A DNA stretch of 23,051 nt from JASHVB01 sp036489395 (GTDB taxonomy: Bacteria > Pseudomonadota > Alphaproteobacteria > Acetobacterales > Acetobacteraceae), in contig DASXFW010000119.1 of NCBI GenBank assembly GCA_036489395.1, positions 1-23,051 of the forward strand. Direction: 5' to 3'. The notes below the pieces were generated by a model. That model did no database searches. It saw nothing but the letters and a program-made list of their open reading frames with translations, and had not been told where the DNA came from. The first letter of the stretch is position 1; each line of letters starts with the position of its first letter. A program made the translations under genes and the position numbers. Below are positions 21,360 through 23,051 of the stretch, in pieces.

Positions 21360-21371
21360 GTAGAGAGCGAA

Positions 21372-21650
21372 ATGGTCCATACAATCCGCGAAAAGCAAAA
21401 GCTGCTGGCACGCGTTCGCCGTATCCGCGGCCAGGTCGAGGCTATCGAACGGGCACTCGTTGACGAATCGGAATGTGATCAGGTGATGCATCTGATCGCG
21501 GGCGCGCGGGGGGCAATGGCGGGGCTGATGGCGGAAGTGGTGGAAGATCACGTACGCACGCATCTTGTGGACGCATCGAAATATCCGGGCGCACTGAACA
21601 TCGAAGCCGCGGAGCAATTGCTGGAAGTCGTTCGAACCTATCTCAGATGA
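21372..21650 (+). CDS. dmeR: Metal-responsive repressor of the RcnR/CsoR family, DmeR
   Basis: A 92-residue all-helical repressor. From the ATG at 21372 the sequence MVHTIREKQKLLARVRRIRG aligns directly with RcnR (MSHTIRDKQ). The four Ni/Co ligands fall at the same numbers as in E. coli RcnR: H3, C35, H60 and H64. This favours nickel/cobalt sensing over copper (CsoR) or formaldehyde (FrmR). Starts further upstream (GTG 21321, ATG 21357) would add residues absent from the family, and the one at 21357 falls in the putative operator. GAGAG precedes the chosen start. The gene is followed after 7 bp by the CDF exporter, so DmeR should repress both until metal binds. Confidence 0.92.
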   Translation: MVHTIREKQKLLARVRRIRGQVEAIERALVDESECDQVMHLIAGARGAMAGLMAEVVEDHVRTHLVDASKYPGALNIEAAEQLLEVVRTYLR

Positions 21651-21657
21651 GGTCGCC

Positions 21658-22911
21658 ATGAACGATACCGGACCTGCCGCGACGATGCTCCGGCATTCCC
21701 ATGTCTTTCTCGGCGCCGGGCACGAGAAAAGCGAGCGCCGCGTGTGGGCGGTGATCTGGCTCTGCGGCGTGATGATGATCACCGAGATCGTCGGCGGCCT
21801 GTTGTTCGGCTCCATCGCGCTCGTCGCCGACGGCCTGCACATGAGCACGCATGCCGGCGCGTTGTTGCTCGCCGCGCTGGCTTACAGTTATGCGCGCAGT
21901 CACGCTGACGATCCGCGCTTTACATTCGGCACGGGCAAGTTCGGCGACCTGGCTGGCTTCGCCAGCGCCATCATCCTGGCGATGATCGCGCTGCTGATCG
22001 GCTATGAGGCGATCGGTCGGTTGTTCGATCCCGTACCGATCCGTTTTTCCGAGGCGATCCCTATCGCCTGCCTCGGCCTGGCGGTGAACCTTGCCAGCGC
22101 GTGGCTGCTGGGAGCCGGGGGGCACGATCACCACGGCCATTCGCACGGACACGCGGCGCATGGCCACCCCGCGTATGGCCACCCAGCGTATGGCCACGAC
22201 GAGTCCCGGCGCATCGAAACGCCGGCCGGTGACGTGGTGCTGGAGATTTTTGAGGACGGCGTACCGCCGCGCTTCCACCTGCGCTTTGATGCGGCGCCCC
22301 CCGGCGATGCGTCGGTCGAGACGATACGGTCGGATGGGACCCGTCAGGTGTTCCAGATGGCCCAGGACGGCGATTGCCTGGAGTCGATCGAGGAGATTCC
22401 GGAACCGCACGAATTTGTTGCGCTTGTGCGCATCGGCGCCGACGAATATCCGGTCCGCTTTGAAGAGCCAGAACATGCGCATGCCGGCGCCTCGCGCGAC
22501 AACAACATGCGCGCTGCGGTGATCCACGTCATGGCAGACGCGGCCGTATCCGTCCTGGTGATCGTCGGCCTCGCGCTGGCACGCATGTTCGGCTGGCTGT
22601 GGATGGATCCGTTGGCGGGCATGGTCGGCGCGTGCGTCATTGCGAGCTGGTCGGCCGGCCTGATCCGCGACACCGGGGCGATCCTGCTGGACATGAACCC
22701 GGATCGTCGCATGGCGGAACGACTGCGCCAGACGATCGAAAGCGAGGGTGACGAACTGGCCGACCTGCATCTCTGGCGCCTGGGGCCTGGACATCTCGGC
22801 GCGATCGTGTCGATCGGGACGCGCGCCGGGCGCGGATCGGATTACTACCGGGCGAAGCTCGCACGGTTCCGTTCCTTGTCGCATCTGACCATCGAAGTAC
22901 GCAGGTCGTAA
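21658..22911 (+). CDS. dmeF: CDF family cobalt/nickel exporter DmeF
   Basis: A 417-residue inner-membrane cation/proton exchanger with six helices. The TM2 site reads ADGLHMSTH and the TM5 site HVMADA, as in DmeF-type CDF proteins. Between TM4 and TM5 (about residues 152-183) is a loop with GHDHHGHSHGHAAHGH followed by two GHPAY repeats. A soluble segment of about 90 residues comes next (about 184-276), containing VVLEIFEDGVPPRFHLRF and ESIEEIPEPHEF. This makes the protein longer than a plain CDF exporter. The C-terminal cytoplasmic domain contains DLHLWRLGPGHLGAIVSI. GAGG precedes the ATG, which follows the dmeR stop by 7 bp. Expected role: efflux of Co/Ni under DmeR control. Confidence 0.92.
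   Translation: MNDTGPAATMLRHSHVFLGAGHEKSERRVWAVIWLCGVMMITEIVGGLLFGSIALVADGLHMSTHAGALLLAALAYSYARSHADDPRFTFGTGKFGDLAGFASAIILAMIALLIGYEAIGRLFDPVPIRFSEAIPIACLGLAVNLASAWLLGAGGHDHHGHSHGHAAHGHPAYGHPAYGHDESRRIETPAGDVVLEIFEDGVPPRFHLRFDAAPPGDASVETIRSDGTRQVFQMAQDGDCLESIEEIPEPHEFVALVRIGADEYPVRFEEPEHAHAGASRDNNMRAAVIHVMADAAVSVLVIVGLALARMFGWLWMDPLAGMVGACVIASWSAGLIRDTGAILLDMNPDRRMAERLRQTIESEGDELADLHLWRLGPGHLGAIVSIGTRAGRGSDYYRAKLARFRSLSHLTIEVRRS
22161..22190 (+). repeat. 15-bp tandem repeat in the dmeF His-rich loop
   Basis: TGGCCACCCCGCGTA and TGGCCACCCAGCGTA follow one another with a single mismatch and encode two GHPAY units. Being a multiple of three, it changes the number of histidines without breaking the frame. 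Confidence 0.9.
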
Positions 22912-22982
22912 CGGCAACTGTCATGGGGTGGTAAACCCGCCGGGTGGCGCGATAGCTGACTCTTCGGCCGACGCCCCCCACC

Positions 22983-23051
22983 GTCATGCCGACGCAGGTC
23001 GGCATCCACGACTCTGTGGCTTGCGGCTACCCGTCAGTCGTGGATGCCGAC
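22983..23051. repeat. Palindromic repeat GTCATGCCGAC type, cut by window end
   Basis: Bases 22998-23013 (GTCGGCATCCACGACT) and 23036-23051 are exact reverse complements over 16 bp. A smaller stem GCCGAC/GTCGGC lies at 22988-23003. The sequence resembles the widespread GTCATGCC...GGCATCCACGA intergenic repeats of proteobacteria and differs from the other families in this window. It follows dmeF by about 70 bp. Confidence 0.85.

Noticed and set aside
21321..21371. Longer dmeR starting at GTG 21321 or ATG 21357
   Set aside because: The extra residues do not match the RcnR N-terminus, and the region contains the putative operator; the ATG at 21372 puts H3, C35, H60 and H64 in register with RcnR.
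1..23051. CRISPR array
   Set aside because: The repeats seen are palindromic, of different types and irregularly spaced; there is no regular repeat-spacer pattern and no cas gene.

Overview
The window is GC-rich, almost fully coding DNA, most likely from the chromosome of an alphaproteobacterium. The basis for this is a PutA without a DNA-binding domain, a DmeR-DmeF metal efflux pair, Yej-type ABC transporter genes, a DUF5996 protein, and short 'GTCATTGCGAGGAGCG' type palindromic repeats. The exact order (Rhodospirillales/Acetobacterales versus Hyphomicrobiales) cannot be decided by eye. No phage, plasmid, IS, CRISPR, rRNA or tRNA feature was seen.

Left part (1-3322, minus strand): genes for the permease (yejE-like) and dual ATPase (yejF-like) of a Yej-type peptide/oligopeptide importer. 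The two genes are separated by about 570 bp holding stacked palindromic repeats and a small GIY-YIG nuclease gene. A 31-bp inverted repeat abuts the nuclease start codon on one side and lies one base from its stop codon on the other. Next, on the plus strand (3459-9457), come bifunctional proline catabolic enzyme putA and a large hybrid histidine kinase (PDC/Cache sensor-PAS-HisKA-HATPase-REC-Hpt). The kinase overlaps tail-to-tail with a stand-alone response regulator.

Middle (10103-12930): dgoK-dgoA (2-keto-3-deoxygalactonate kinase and KDPGal aldolase, translationally coupled), a 64-residue two-helix membrane protein, a DUF5996 protein, and two solo palindromes of the repeat families seen at the left end.

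Right-centre (12991-19456, minus strand): a five-gene operon related to hydrogenase-4/complex I, in the order hyfB-hyfC-hyfEF-hyfG-hyfI. The scaffold and the small-subunit FeS cysteines are kept. The large subunit has alanines where NiFe cysteines sit, which fits energy-converting-hydrogenase-related (Ehr) complexes. By eye, the antiporter-like subunits have also lost the lysines, glutamates and histidines that normally carry protons. HyfE and HyfF are fused and the HyfF half is internally shortened. This is the most unusual system in the window.

Right end (19699-23051): branched-chain aminotransferase ilvE, a 58-residue helical protein on the minus strand, and the dmeR-dmeF operon. DmeR has the RcnR metal ligands H3, C35, H60 and H64; DmeF is a CDF exporter with a His-rich loop and an extra soluble segment. 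A G-tract flanked by inverted repeats just upstream of dmeR looks like its operator. The window closes inside another palindromic repeat. All family assignments come from reading translations and remembered family motifs; no search was run.
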